NCBI GenBank assembly: GCA_022264855.1
Contig: JABYQU010000001.1
Span: 1,984,001-2,048,000, forward strand
Source: Lenzites betulinus
Lineage: Eukaryota; Basidiomycota; Agaricomycetes; Polyporales; Polyporaceae
Direction: 5' to 3'
Length of the DNA: 64,000 bases
Below the pieces are notes generated by a model that did no database searches, had not been told where the DNA came from, and saw nothing but the letters and a program-made list of their open reading frames with translations. The translations under genes and the position numbers were made by a program. Numbering within the stretch: position 1 is the stretch's first letter; each line of letters begins with the position of its first letter. Shown one piece after another: positions 44,119 to 55,344 of this stretch.

Positions 44119-45063
44119 ATCTGTTACAACTTGCACGGGCTGCTTGGATTATCTCGAATATGTCGTTGTACGGCAGGTATCCCCATCTCTACTCATATCC
44201 CTCGCTCTCTACCGAACGAACCTTTTGTCCGCGTATGAATGTCACCCCTGCTACCCCTAGGAAGCTTTTATAAGAGTGTATCCCCCGTCTCTCCTTGGTC
44301 TCTTACCCTACTTCTGTGTTTTCCTCCTCGCCCCCTTGCCCACGTTTCGAGCTTCCTGAGCCGTGTTGGGACTTAGTATATTTTTTTACTTTGATTGTCT
44401 TCCCACACTCGTTAGGCCTCTATCTTTGTCCGCATCCGCATCCGCATCCTATGTCCCCTTCCTCGCCCTCCCCTTTGCGCAGAGAGCAGTCCATGTCGAC
44501 GATGTTTCCATATCCTATATAGCTAGATAAATGTACTACCCCCGTATTCTCCGCTGATAATATAGCTATCTATCTTTTCTGCCGCGTTCCGTGCTCGTTG
44601 TCCATGCACTTTAGAACATATGCCCCTCCCCTGGACGTCGACTTCGAGTCTTCGAATTCAGGCTAGCGCTGCCTTAGCGCTCGGGTATAGGAACACTGAC
44701 TCAAATACGTCGCCTGGAATTGCTTTGAAAAAGCTTGAACCGACGCTCATAGGCCTTGGCAGTCGTATTTTGCATATCCCGCGTCTTGCTAATGTATGCC
44801 TCGCAAGATATGGCCTGGCGGATGTGGCCTACCTTGAGGCGGCGGTGCCGGACTAGTTCCAAGCGCTCTCGGAAGCACTTGCGGGCGCCAAATATTGGTC
44901 GCGGTTTCGCTGACGTCGATGAAGCTGTCCGGAAACTTCAAGTTGTTGGCACCTCGTTCTCGAGCTTAGCGAGTTACCTCTCCCGGCCACGTTCAACTCG
45001 GAGTGTCCCTGTAGTCCGTACGGTGGTAGCGGGTGCATAGCATTCTGCGCACCGATATATATC
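44119..45063. other. Intergenic region
   Basis: AT-richer, pyrimidine-biased DNA with CCGCATCCGCATCCGCATCC, a short hexamer run, near 44430. No supported gene was found. The right part presumably holds the promoter of the F-box gene. Confidence 0.6.
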
Positions 45064-46879
45064 ATGGCATCCCGGTAAGATATGTGGACCGTCAGTCAAT
45101 TTATCCCGATACGCTGCCGGCTCACCAGTACGTGAAACGCACAGACTGGAACTTCTGAACGACGACGTCTTTCTACAAATCCTCGACCTACTCATACATG
45201 ACAGCCTGAATTCTCTGTCCACGACTTCTAAAACGATTCGTAGCGCTTGCCTCCCTGTCCTTTTCAGCTCGTCGCGCGTTTTTGCAGCCAATCTCGTATG
45301 GGATCACTTCATCGCGCCTCATTTTTGGCCATACGTGCAGTGCGTTACCATCATGTGTCCACGTCCCATTATCGCAACTAAGATTCTGCTAGACATCTGA
45401 CGTTTGTCGGTGCATGGATGGAATTTAACCCGAATGCCGTCGATCCAAATTTACCACCTGTCCCTCTTTCAAGTGTGCTACTCAAAATGCCTAGGCTATC
45501 CGGAATCAGCATTCAACGCACCAAACATCGAGGCGTTCCTCGAGAAGCCCTTGACGCTATCTTCTCGCTTCCAAGGCTTAGGGAGTTTGAAATCACCGAA
45601 TCCCTTCATCACTGGGACGTGGTCAAGTACCCGTCCGCGAAACTATCCTTCCCAATACCGCCACTCGTAGTTTATCGACAGCTCCATATCAAGATGTATC
45701 GTGATCATCCGCGCGCCCGCGCTGGCGACGGCCGGCTTCTACTCTATCTCTCAGAGCATCAACAGTTCCAACAATCTCTGGAGATCCTCGCCGCTTCGAC
45801 GGAGATCATGCCTTTCGCTGCGTTCGCGCCTGCTCAGTGGCCGAAGCTCCGAGAGATAACATTACAGGGAGAGGCCCCACCACAATCTTTGCCGCTCGCT
45901 CGTGTATTCGGAGGAGTGCCGGAGCTCCGACAGCTGCATTTGGAATTGGCCTGTACAACCTGGTTTGGGCGCACGATGCTGGCGTATCCGGGTTGGAAGG
46001 GCCCGATGCCGTGGCCGCAACTTCAGCATCTAGTCGTGTCTTGGCCGCACCAAGAAGACCCCCTCTACTCTCACCTCCCACGGAGCTTGCGTCGTCTTGT
46101 GCTCCGCTGCTGGCCTCGACGCTACCTCTGGATACTCATGCCAGATCGCGGAGAGCTGGCTGATTTGGGGTGGTACCATGACATCCTGACCGCCGCTGAT
46201 ATGATACAGCTCCTGTCGCGATGCAACGTGCCCGAGCTCGAAGAACTGGAGGTCGAGTACGAGGAAGACGAGCACGATACAGATCTGCTCCAGCTGATCG
46301 CTTCTGCCTTTCCCAACCTGGTGACATTAACCATCTTCCGCTACCGTAGGCGGTCGAGCTCGGATCCTCCCTTGGTACGCTTTCTGTCAGCTTTTTCTGA
46401 GCAGCGCGTCGTACTGACAACGAGGTGACAAAGGATGAGATAGCGAAAGCGCTGTCGCCCCTTGTCCGCCTCAGAACCCTATATCTTCATCTCGACCTCA
46501 CGATACCACCGCATCCATATGGGGAATATCACCCTGGTGGACGGGAAGCGTCCATCCAGCTATTCGCGACCATGAACGAAATGGCGACTATCTTCGCACA
46601 AGAGCTAGGCCCCTCCTTGGACACTCTTTGTTTTTTGAAACGTTGGCGACATATGAATCTTTGGGTACCGTTCCGTATTGAGCGGCCCGAGAACATGGTG
46701 CCAACGGCTCATTACCTGGGTTACGGGAAGGATCCCGATATCAAGTGAGCACGACTGTAAGGTCAGCTGTCTGAAAGACGCACTGATCCTTGGGTTGCAG
46801 ACAAGATGATGACTTAGGCATCCCCGTTTTCTTTCGTGACCCTACCATGTGTTTGATGGAGACCGATGAAATACGATAA
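45064..46879 (+). CDS. F-box/LRR-like protein
   Basis: Five exons (45064-45074, 45145-45339, 45393-46374, 46425-46744, 46801-46879) give 528 residues with all phases closing. The protein opens MASRLELLNDDVFLQILDLL, a minimal F-box, followed by SLSTTSKTIRSACLPVLFSS. Irregular leucine-rich segments follow (LREFEITESL, WPKLREITLQ, PELRQLHLEL, LRRLVLRCW, LEELEVEYEEDE, LVTLTIFRYRR). Such proteins are substrate receptors of SCF ubiquitin ligases, with the LRR part choosing the target. Agaricomycetes have hundreds of them and the target cannot be guessed. The first exon codes for only three and two-thirds residues. The last intron moves the stop to MCLMETDEIR. Confidence 0.8.
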
Positions 46880-47293
46880 TCATAAGCTTCTCTTGCTTTG
46901 TGAATGCTCATGTGAACTCGTCTTCCTGCAAAAACAATAGACGGTGAACAATAGGCAATACATGATGTGTGTGCCCGGATGATCCCCATCCAGGAACCTT
47001 GAGTTCTTATGGTTTGAATGAATAGTGGTGGCGGCCAGGCTCTTGGGACATGGTCCGTCCGTGGTCTTCTCCAAGATTTCGGCCAAGTTCTAGGCTCTCA
47101 TGTGGGAAACTGTGGTACCCTCGCAACACGATAACAATCTGCTGATTCATGTGACAGATATGAAGACGGCTCGTGGAGTACACCGGCATGTTGTGAATAA
47201 TACGGGTTATTACTCGTAGGCAAGTGTGTAAAAGGCAGCCACCTTGGACACAGTCGCCATCACACACATTTCTGTTCTCACATTTCAGTACCA
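46880..47293. other. Intergenic region
   Basis: About 410 bp between two plus-strand genes. I see no ORF worth reporting. Confidence 0.6.
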
Positions 47294-49982
47294 ATGGCTG
47301 CGTCTACCACATCGTCCAGTCCTCTCCCAAACATTGTTATCCACCTGATCGGTCCAGATGACGCGTCTGCTTTAGAGAGAGTACGTGTCTTCTCTGTCCA
47401 TCAACCTGCATCAACCTGCATGCTGACGTGCAGAAACACCCGCAGCAGCTCTGGGATCAGATCTACAAGCATGTCAACATCCCCGCCAATGCAGAAACCT
47501 CCCAATCGGACATTATCGGGAACCATACCACCGGCAACTTGAATAACATTGAGATGTCCCCAGACAGCCCAACTGCGACCCTTGTGGACCCCAATGTCAG
47601 TCGTGTGTGTTTGTCTCGATGATCCACACGAGTAATAAGTCATGTAACCAAACCTTGCAGGAACCCATTCCAAAGTGGCACGTCGAGAACAATTTAGCAG
47701 AATCGGTCACTCCCGCCATCGGTCATATGCCGTTCGCTCAAGGCAGCACCAGCGCCGGTGGTGGGGGTGGCTTCCGCCAGGATTCTCATGGACAATATAT
47801 CAATCCCAATCATTCTGTCCATTATCCTCGGAGAGGCACTGCAACCAATGTAAACGTGAGGTTCGGGGCATACACGATGATCATGGTATGTCACTTCTAG
47901 AAACTTAAGTGTCATCGTCTCCTGGCACGGGCCATAAGGATCACACATCCTTATACACTTTTTCAGGGGATAGACCAGGCTGTCCCAGAACGACTACAGC
48001 AGGACTACGGGGAAGCAATTCGCAAAAGCAAATTTCGACTCCTGGTTGACACAGGTGGGTGTCTAATCACACTTGAGCTCCGAGGTTGCACAATCTCACA
48101 TCCTGACTATCCGTGGTACAGGTAGTAATACAACGTAAGTGCTGTCGCCCCACAGTTCATATAATCGACCATATGCTTATCGACATGTCTAGCTGGCTGT
48201 TGGGTAGAGACTACATGGAACTCTCGCCTGGCGCCGTGACCTCAGTTACTAAAGATAAACATGGCCAAACAATCTTTGACGCAAGGCCTTGGCCAGTTGC
48301 CGATCCTAGAGATGGAGTGACACAGTGGGGTACTGACAGGCCATTCCATGAGGTCCTGATTAGCGCGGGCTTTCAAATCGAGACGAACAACACAGGTCAC
48401 CCCGTGTCATTAACGGCGACGACCCCAGGCTTGAGGAGCTCGGGATATGAGCTCAAGTACCTCTGTGGTGATTTGCGTGCAAGTACGTCATCTTTCCGAT
48501 CTGCACTATTTTTCCCATACTCAGAAATTCCAGGGATATTCCTGTCAGAGAGGGTTGAAGACGTCCGAATCGGTCAATGCTACGGCTGGACTCCGAAGCT
48601 GTCCAAACTGATCAGGGTTATCTTCAAATTTCGCTTTGCCGCAGCTGCAGGTGTGACCTTCCATCTAGACCGAATGCCTGTTGATGGCATACTCGGTCTC
48701 GGCCTAATAGAGTAAGTGCGAACGTGTGTGCAAACAAACATATAATCATGGATCTATTTGACTAGCAAACAACAAGGATTTGGGGACTTAGTGGATGCTC
48801 CAGTATGTGTATCACTTTCAGCATCATATGTGAAGAGTTGACGCTGATGACGAATCTACAGAGTTTTTTGAATGCGATCCAACGTTGTGTCTCCGGTCCT
48901 CGTGAAAGTGTGCGTTACCTGCAACATGTGAAGCATATTGGAAAGAACTAATACTTCACGACGTATCAGCTGGATTCAAGCGCACCATGTTTATACTTTG
49001 CACTGCGTACCCCAGGATCAACCTTGTGGGTACTATGGATCATACTATTACCATCGTTGGAGGTACTCATTTGAAATCGACGTCAACTTCTGCGAACAAC
49101 TTCAGGAAGGAAAACTGGATGGCGATCAACAATTGGCCACTGACGAAGGTTCCCCGATGGTCTCGCAAAATCGCGGTAATTCCTTCGGAAGGGGACAGCA
49201 CAAAATATGACCATTGGAAGGTCAAACTTGTCGGCATGGCCATCGTCAAGAAAGGTGCAAACCGTCAGGCCGAGACTATTCCTAACGGGAACCTTCCTAT
49301 CTCAGAGTCGGCGCATGATCTGTCACAGTGCAACGTTCTACTCGATACCGGTTGGTTTGATGTTGTTGCGCTGCACTCGAAAAAACCCTAATCGAATTCA
49401 TCTTAGGTTCCAGCTTGTCTTATGTGCCTGACAGGATAATCGCACACCTGCGAGCGCTTTTCCCATGCAGTGAAAACACGACTCCGTCCGATCAAGTGAT
49501 GCCCGCCGAGGCAGCCGCCGCCACCACCAGTGGTACCTCAGTCACCACCAATTTGACCCTTCCTTTCGTTGTACCGAACTCCGTGCAATCCTCCTCCAAG
49601 CCGCTATGGATCGAATACAAATTCATGGGCATGACTGCAGGCGACACGGTGACCGTTTACGGCCCCGTTGATCCATTCCTGTGCTGTCGTAACCCCCACA
49701 TTCCGAAGCAGCGGTTTAAGGAGGGACTCCTATGGCCATTCAGCACAATCCCAAATCGCCAAGACTCCTCGTTCGATATGATATTTGGCCTGGTAAGTTG
49801 TGTTCCAATCCTGAATGACTAGTCAATGATTCTCATTTTTACCGCAGAACTTTTTCCATTCTATGTTCGTCGCGTTGCATTGTGGAACTACGACCACTAA
49901 GCCCTACGTGGAATTGGATGATCAAGTCCAAGGCAGTGAGATGAACGAATACAAGCTGCCCCCAGTTTCCGAGGAGGAGTAG
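47294..49982 (+). CDS. Pepsin-family (A1) aspartic protease without a visible signal peptide
   Basis: Twelve exons (47294-47380, 47434-47595, 47661-47885, 47967-48054, 48122-48134, 48193-48482, 48525-48711, 48766-48802, 48862-48907, 48970-49350, 49407-49792, 49848-49982) encode 678 residues with closed phases. The first catalytic motif FRLLVDTGSNTTW is assembled across three exons, one of them 13 bp long. The second, CNVLLDTGSSLSYVP, is split by another intron. VDGILGLG sits where the family has it. The first 190 residues are polar (MAASTTSSSPLPNIVIHLIG) with no signal peptide or propeptide that I can see, unlike secreted pepsins. The start could lie in an unseen upstream exon. Confidence 0.82.
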
Positions 49983-50493
49983 AGGTCATCGGAAGAACTA
50001 CGGGTTCCCGTCTGCAAAGTCATATTCTCTTTCATTGTGTCCTCCGTGTAGTGTAAACCAAAGCACGCAATCCAAACGACTCCCCCTACTTTGGCACCGT
50101 TCCGAGATAACCACGCCATCGGTAGAACAGGACTTCTGAGGTAACATCGTACCGATGAACCAGCGAACTGACGGTTATCAACTCACGCCGGACACTGAGA
50201 TCTGAGACAGGGAAGGATGGGTAACTTGTAAAGGTACAGGCGCGACGGACACGCGTTGGCCCGCGACCTCTCTCTCGCGCATGCGGTGGCGGCTGAAAGA
50301 CGAGGAGGTCACGGAGGAGGGCAATCCACAGAGAGTAGAGACGGGCGCCCGTCATGGACGCGCAGGTCAGGAGCACGTGCGCAATGAAGCTTGAAGCGCG
50401 AAGGGCGCGAGCAGGCGCGAGCCTGCCACCCGCCTGCTGCAGAACACACTCGGTACTTGCTCAGCCCGTCATTCGCCCATCGTCTTCCTCAGC
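49983..50493. other. Intergenic region
   Basis: Spacer between the protease and the Nup50-like gene, with no supported gene. Confidence 0.55.
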
Positions 50494-52810
50494 ATGAAGA
50501 GAGCAGCAGAAAAGCAGTTGATCAAAGACGACGCCGACGAGGAGGAGCTGGATGAGGTACGCACTGTTCTATTCCCCTCGCTCAGGAAAGCATCAAACAC
50601 GCGCGGTAGGATGTTGGTACAGGATTCAAGAGGGCGGACGAGTCCGCCCTGGCCCAGCGACCGTAAGCGTGCGAGACCTCTGTATGATATTTGTGTGGCT
50701 GATATCGCGTTGGTGGTAGAATAAAGGGCTTGCCAAAACGTTCTCTAGGAGGTGCCATCGCGCCTTCCAGTACTGCAACGAGCGAGGTGTGTGCTCCTTC
50801 AAGTCAGCGCAGGATGCGCAAATCCTAATGTCAGAAATAGACCCACCCTGCCCCCTCGAAGTTTGCAGGTTTCGGAGGCTTTGGTTCCACCGCCACTTCT
50901 TCGTCGCCCTTCTCATTCGCGTCCTCATCCGCGACCTCCAATCCTTTGAAACCTGCACCGGGCGCAACATCCTCCTCTCCGTTCTCCTTCTCTGGGTCTG
51001 CCTCTGGCCAACCCTCATCCCTCTTTGGAACCACCGTATCATCCAGCGCGTCTCCCGCCACCAAGGCCTTCGCGTCCATCGTATCATCGTCCTCTGCACC
51101 ACCGGCGACTCCTGCAACATTGACGGATGCCACCTCAAAAGCGGACGAGAAGGACAAAGATGTCGAATACTATAAGACCGTCCGGGGCCTGAATGTCTCG
51201 CTTCTCTCTGCCCTTTCGAAAGCCATTGAGGCCAATCCCTTCGTAAACGTTGCAGACCTTCTAGAACGCTATAAGGCGCATCGTGTCTCAGTGGATTCTG
51301 GCCGCGACGACAAACTCACGTCATCTTCCAGTAGCTCAGCCTCTGCGCCCATGTCTTCGGAGCTCACGCCGAAAGCTGTAGAGAGCACCACCAAGCCTGC
51401 TCCCGCGCTCGGCTTTACGATGCCCGCTCCTCCTAGTGGCTTCTCAGGATTTAAAGCTCCTGGAACCACCGCCGCTTCCTCCACTTCATCCTCAGGGTCG
51501 GGTTTCGTACCCAAGATCGATACGGGTGCGTCAAGTACGCTGGGAAGCCCTTTCAGTTTCGCCAGCTTCAAACCTGCCCCAGCGGAATCTACCAAATCAG
51601 ACGTGCCGAAGTCGGCGTTCACTTTCGGGTCTTCCTCGTCGTCTACCCCATCCGCTGCGAGCTCTACGGCCCCGTCCCCATTCACATTCGGAGCGCCCTC
51701 CTCCGGCTCTTCCCTGTTCTCGAAGCCCAGCGCGTCGTCTTCTACCTCGACGCCCTCTCTTTTCGGCACACCTGCGCCATCAACCTCATCCTTCTTTGGC
51801 AGCAGTACCTTTGGCAAGCCCGCCGACTTGGCGAAGGACAAAGAAGACGACAAGCCCGAGAACAAAGACCCAGCAGAACCGCCAGCGTCGGCATCCTCGT
51901 CGACGAACAGCTTCTTCGGGTCGAGCGCCGCGCCTGGCCCGACTAACCTCTTTGGCACCAGCTCGCCCGACAAGTCGTCATCGGCCAACCCGTTTTCCTT
52001 CGGGTCCGCCTCCCCGAGCAAAGGCACGTCGTTGTTCGGCAGCGCCTTCCCCAAGGCGGGCAGCATCGGCAACCCCGTCGGGTTTGGCTTCGGGAGCCCG
52101 CCCAAGACGCCGGAAGCGGAGAGCGCCAGCGGCCCGGTCAAGTCTCTCCCGTTCACGTTCGGCGCGCCGAAACCCGCCACTGAGGCCAGTGGGTCGGGCG
52201 AGAAGGACGCCGAGGGCGGAGAGAAGGAGGGTGTGTCGTCGGGCGACGGAACACCTGCGCCGGACGCGCCACAAACGTTGCCCGCCTCGACGTCCGTGCA
52301 CGACCAAGAGGGCGAGGGCGAGGAGAACGAGGTGACGACGCACGAGATCAGGAGCAAGGTGTACAAGATGACGAAGGACAAGGATGGGAAGGCGCTGTGG
52401 GGCGATCTAGGCGTCGGTGAGTCTCCAGCGTACGCTGGCAGCGGATTGTCCCCATGTACTCACGCCCATGGACTGGTAGGTATACTGCGGTTGAAAAAGG
52501 ACAAGGATTCTGATGCGCGACGCATGCTTCTCCGGAATAGCAGCACTGGCAAAATCACGATCGTACGTCTCTTTTTTCTATGTAAACGTTTGTGTACAGG
52601 GATTAATCGCTTTGCCGTCACCAGAACTTCAGCCTCTACTCAGGCTTAAGCGCATCGGTTTCGGATAAGACTGTGTCCTTCATAGGACACGACGAGGGCC
52701 GTTCAACACCATACCGGATACGTTGCAAGACCGCAGTGCAAGCGAACGATCTCAAGGCTGCTCTCGACCGCGAGATCGAGTTTGTGAAGGAGAAGTCGGG
52801 AGCGTCATGA
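50494..52810 (+). CDS. Nup50/Nup2-like nucleoporin (FG repeats, RanBP1 domain)
   Basis: The N terminus MKRAAEKQLIKDDADEEELD is the Nup50/Nup2 importin-binding signature. The large exon 50869-52416 is an FG region (GFGGFGST, SPFSF, SSLFGT, SSFFGSSTFG) continuing into a RanBP1 domain that ends over 52480-52562 and 52625-52810 (HEIRSKVYKMTKD, RRMLLRNSSTGKITINFSLY, TPYRIRCKTAVQANDLKAAL). The protein helps recycle importin-alpha and release cargo at the nuclear basket. The 3' exons join in phase. The 5' exons (50494-50556 and pieces to about 50798) do not: the expected GFKRADESALAQR segment at about 50628-50666 can be reached in frame only by a 17-bp intron or by losing residues. A base error or an unusual exon is likely there. 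Confidence 0.82.
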
Positions 52811-53069
52811 ACACTCTGGTCTCACCCCATCTGCTTCTGTCGTCTGCTTACATCAACTTCCAGCTTTGCTGAACACTTGCTGCCCCTATCGCACAGGCCC
52901 GCACAGCATGACACGACTATATGCGCGCGCGCAAGTTCCTGCGTCTTGTTCTGTGCTTGTGTTTATGTTAGTTGTACATGCATAAATACATCCGTCTGCA
53001 CGCGCTCGTCCCCGCGTTTTGTGTCCGCACTTCCATGACTGATCCACTACCCGAATACAGAAACAAGTA

Positions 53070-55114
53070 TCATTTCCCGAAGTGGCTCTGGGCGTTGTGC
53101 CACGTCGAGTAGTGCACGAACGCCTCGCTGAGGAGCATCTCGATCTCGTGATCCGTCCAGTCCTGCGTGGGCAGCGATTGCAGGAACATGATGATACCCT
53201 GGTCGGCGTGCCGTGAGAAAACAATTGAGGCGAAGTCGATCCAGGTCGGACTTACCTGGAAGTCCATTTCCTGCAGCTTCTTGCTCCACCGCACAAGGAA
53301 GGCGGAGCAGACGTATAGGTGGAACTGCGAAAACGCGTCCGTCCCTTCGGCCTGAGAGTTCTGCGTCAATAAGCGTACTGCGGCGAATCGCATGGCAACG
53401 TACCAGATAGGTGTCCCACATTCGGATGGTGTTTTGTACGCTGATCTCGCGCATGAGAAGACAGTTCATCCATCGAAATGCGAACTGCATGAACTCGACG
53501 TTCTCGAGCTCGAGATGTGCCGCTAGAGGGGCTGAGAGGCAACAGGTCAATATGCGGCATGACATGACTTCGAGCTTGTGCAGACCATCTATTCGAGCGA
53601 CGAGTTCTGCCATGCGCTTGACACTCCGGTGGATACCGGGCTGACCAGCGATATAATTGTCTTGAATTCCATCCAGCAGTCGTGATAGGCACCAGAACGT
53701 GTCTGCCTCCACCGCCATTCGTATGTTATCCGAAAGCAGTGAGGTATCGAACTCCTCCGGGTCGGTATCTGGTCGGTACGTTTAGTAACAATAGCGACCG
53801 CGTACGAAAGGCAACGGACCGATATATGCCGACAAAAATACTTGGAAGAAGGGTGTGGCGAGGTCATTAATTCCCTGTACGTAACCACTGGCAGGATGCC
53901 GTATTGCCCACACATAGAGTATGCGCTCGAGGCTCTGGGTGTATTGCCATCAGTATCCCAATTTGTGGACACTCGGTAGTGGCCTTACCCGTTGTGTGCA
54001 CCCTTGCATCCAAAGTCGTACCCCAGGCCGCGTGCGAGGTACGTCTATTTCGATCTGGTGCCATATCAGCTGGTCCAACCCCTCGCGTCCCCTCGCAAAC
54101 GTGGTCTCAGCGAGCGAAGCATATTCGCGCCGTTTCCTGGCGAGTGTGGATGTGCGAGTAGCTTTTGGGAGCGGGAGATAACCCTGCGTGCGTGTAAGGG
54201 GCATGCATGAGCCCAAACGCAGTATAAAAACACATACCAGAAGTAATGGCCAAGCTAGCGGTCGCAACTCGTCCGGCACACCATTCCATGCAAGTTTCCG
54301 CAATTGCGCTACGCGGTGTGAGTACCTTCCTGGCCTCAATCTAACAAACGTCAGACGTACCGATGTCCACATCGTCGCGAGTAATACAATTGATGAACCT
54401 CGTCCGTCTATTCGTCCGGATCGAGCGTTCTCGCATGAGCTTCTCCGTATCTCCATGGAAGGAGTCAGCGACGTGGTCCAGCTGCGTTTTGCTCGCGGAC
54501 GCCTCAGACTGACGGTGGAGGATACGCAGAGGATCTGAGCGTTGGATGAGATGCCAATGAGACCACGCGATTCATGGATGCGCACCACCGACGATCTCCT
54601 CCGCGTCCTCTCTCATGGTGCCCTGCTCGTACCGCGGCTTCGCGGTGTGCGGCGCCGCCCGCTCGTCCGCCTCGTTCTCCATATCGCCGACCACCATCTC
54701 CGCCTCGAGCTCGTCGTACCCTGCACTGTGCGCGAGCTGGGCAGAGTCCCGGCTGTCGAGGCTCCCGCGGTCCGTAGACTTCCTGACGATCGTCCAGCCG
54801 TTCCGTGCGCCCGGCGGCGGGACCTGCTGGTCCCCATTGGACGGATACGAGCTCGGAGCGTGCACGTGTGTGTACGAGAACGCTAGGGTCGTCGACGAGT
54901 TATTGAGCGTCGGTCTGGGCACCGGTTTCGGCGCGGTCGTGGACGAGGATGCGCGCGCGTTGGACCGCTTCCAGTCCGGCTTGTTCGTGGACTCGGAATC
55001 GGAGGCGCTGTCCCAGGCATCGTCTTCGCCCCAGTCGTTCGCCGAGTATGACGAGAACTTGTTGGTCGGATTCAGGCCGATGTGGGGACGGGCGGGCGGT
55101 GGGCGGGCAGCCAT
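53070..55114 (-). CDS. gyp1: Gyp1-like Rab GTPase-activating protein (TBC domain)
   Basis: Nine minus-strand exons (55114-54589, 54534-54361, 54308-54238, 54183-53989, 53934-53820, 53768-53586, 53531-53404, 53351-53256, 53198-53070) give 538 residues in phase. After about 180 disordered residues the TBC domain begins near RKLAWNGVPDELRPLAWPLL. The arginine finger lies in IEIDVPRTRP and the glutamine finger in SGYVQGINDL, both intact. Downstream VEFMQFAFRWMNCLLMRE and IRMWDTYL match Gyp1/TBC1D22. The protein accelerates GTP hydrolysis by Ypt1/Rab1-type GTPases at the Golgi. It is convergent with the Nup50-like gene, with only 259 bp between stops. Confidence 0.93.
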
Positions 55115-55344
55115 TTACGGTCTCAGAGGTCGTGGTCGAGTCCCAGGATCATTCACCCACAGCGGCCGCTGCGGGCGCCTACCCGCAGCTGTGGCATCTC
55201 GATCAGGATCTGAGTGGTTTGTTATTTAACGTTGTAGTAGGCCGTATATCGGTGACAAACTGCGCTTTCTATACCTTGCACAAATGGTTTCTGGACGCAT
55301 ATATGTAGCGTAGGTACACAAGATCGTAGTGGAAAAACGCGCGT

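Noticed and set aside
51269..52381. 370-codon minus-strand ORF opposite the Nup50-like gene
   Set aside because: It is the mirror of the Ser/Pro/Phe-rich FG region. The plus strand carries the FG repeats and RanBP1 domain, so this is a shadow.
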